Shown: in pieces, positions 6,514 through 6,834 of the stretch
How the letters are laid out: the number at the start of each line of letters is the position of its first letter
Position numbering within the stretch: the stretch's first letter is position 1
From: Gammaproteobacteria bacterium
GTDB taxonomy: Bacteria > Pseudomonadota > Gammaproteobacteria > Pseudomonadales > Azotimanducaceae
NCBI GenBank assembly: GCA_009840715.1
Contig: VXNE01000137.1
Location: 1 to 6,834 of the forward strand
Reading direction: 5' to 3'
Length of the DNA: 6,834 nucleotides
Made by a program: the position numbers and the translations under genes
Notes under the pieces: model-generated
The model's input: the letters and a program-made list of their open reading frames with translations, nothing else
Told to the model about the DNA's origin: nothing
Database searches by the model: none

Positions 6514-6723
6514 GTGTCCGGGGCGAGGAATGAGCTTGGGCGGGAAGCTGCGGGGCGTGGAGCGCATGCAAGCCACAGCCGCGATTTCGACCTCGACAGG
6601 ATCTGGCCTGCCATTCCCGGCGGCTCGTGGCCGCCAGGTTTCACAGTCAGCCGCGAGCAGATCTACGACCGCTTTGGTCGCCTAACAGGCGGGCTTGAGG
6701 ACGATACCGAACAGCGCGTTTGA
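6514..6723 (+). CDS. Possible small uncharacterised protein or gene remnant (69 residues)
   Basis: The family is not recognised. The reading frame starts with GTG, with GGGGA seven bases upstream. The first 22 residues look like random GC-rich translation, but from residue 23 onward the composition becomes protein-like (DFDLDRIWPAIPGGSWPPG, then FTVSREQIYDRFGR) with mostly G or C at third codon positions. It ends EDDTEQRV with TGA. An overlapping frame from ATG 6491, behind an AAGG-like site, has a less protein-like Ser/Thr/Ala/Arg composition. This could be a real small gene, the end of a decayed larger gene, or chance. The hairpins at 6619-6691 lie inside it. Confidence 0.25.
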   Translation: MSGARNELGREAAGRGAHASHSRDFDLDRIWPAIPGGSWPPGFTVSREQIYDRFGRLTGGLEDDTEQRV

Positions 6724-6815
6724 CGAGCTGGCTGTTCCAGAGGGCGAATAGGCAAGGGCCCGTTGGCGAGGGGGACTGCGGTACCTCCTGGGTGCGTTCC
6801 CATGGCCGCTCCAAA

Positions 6816-6834
6816 ATTTCGCATAATATATATT
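6816..6834 (+). other. Partial dif-like XerC/XerD recombination site, cut by the window end
   Basis: The last 19 bases read ATTTCGCATAATATATATT. They divide as an 11-base XerC arm ATTTCGCATAA (6816-6826), a six-base centre TATATA (6827-6832) and the first two bases TT of a XerD arm (6833-6834). The E. coli dif core CGCATAATGTATATT matches at 14 of 15 bases, the difference being A for G in the centre. The same XerC arm is remembered from plasmid pdif sites. dif is where XerCD resolves chromosome dimers near the terminus, and it is also used by dif-integrating elements. Nine XerD-arm bases lie outside the window, so the call is incomplete; a chance AT-rich run is the alternative. Confidence 0.6.

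Larger units (their letters stand above)
6418..6815. other. Gene-poor, hairpin-rich region between the dehydrogenase gene and the dif-like site
   Basis: No confident gene is present. Base use is more mixed than in the flanking genes, with an A/T-richer stretch near 6440-6512. Four short perfect hairpins occur: GGCGGC-TCGTG-GCCGCC (6619-6635), CGACC-GCTTT-GGTCG (6666-6680), CGCCT-AAC-AGGCG (6679-6691) and TGGG-TGCGTT-CCCA (about 6789-6802). The middle two share two bases and so are mutually exclusive. The stretch could hold a small RNA, a degraded gene or a small protein gene. Confidence 0.5.

Noticed and set aside
5446..6576. Long open frame on the minus strand opposite the acyl-CoA dehydrogenase (376 codons).
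   Set aside because: It is an antisense shadow in GC-rich DNA. The plus-strand frame has full family signatures, a strong ribosome site and the expected length.
1..6834. tRNA, rRNA, tmRNA, CRISPR array, insertion sequence or long repeat.
   Set aside because: No characteristic tRNA arms with CCA-type ends, no regularly spaced repeats, no transposase motifs and no long direct or inverted repeats were seen by eye on either strand.

Overview
This is a GC-rich bacterial chromosome segment, most likely from a proteobacterium and plausibly a gammaproteobacterium. The evidence is a TctCBA-type transporter, an ExbD protein, an oxygen-dependent HemF of the E. coli type, a BON-domain lipoprotein with an outer-membrane type lipobox, and the start of a dif-like Xer site whose visible bases closely follow the gammaproteobacterial core. 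The genus cannot be fixed from the sequence. It reads as ordinary chromosome, with the most unusual material at the right-hand end.

Left part, minus strand, read right to left: a compact tripartite tricarboxylate transporter operon in the classical order tctC (periplasmic binding protein, 3065-2088), tctB (small membrane subunit, 2091-1657) and tctA (large membrane subunit, 1654-179). tctC and tctB overlap by four bases (GTGA), and tctB and tctA are two bases apart, so the three are very likely co-translated. After 84 bases the same strand carries the first 31 codons of an ExbD/TolR-family proton-channel protein, which runs off the left edge.

Middle: diverging from tctC, a BON-domain lipoprotein (3139-3552, plus strand) is followed by a 253-base convergent gap that is partly AT-rich. 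Next comes hemF (4735-3806, minus strand), the aerobic coproporphyrinogen III oxidase of haem synthesis. Diverging from hemF across 86 bases is a 531-residue acyl-CoA dehydrogenase (4822-6417, plus strand). It has a long N-terminal extension and best resembles (2S)-methylsuccinyl-CoA dehydrogenase of the ethylmalonyl-CoA pathway.

Right end: after the dehydrogenase lie 417 bases with no confident gene. They hold a candidate promoter, several short hairpins and one weak small ORF. The last 19 bases look like the XerC arm, the central region and the first two bases of the XerD arm of a dif-type recombination site cut by the window edge. If correct, this places the window beside the chromosome terminus or beside a dif-integrated element.

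The genes suggest an aerobic heterotroph that takes up carboxylates by TctABC, has ExbD-type energy coupling at the outer membrane, and may assimilate C2 units through the ethylmalonyl-CoA route. The links between these separate transcription units are inference.
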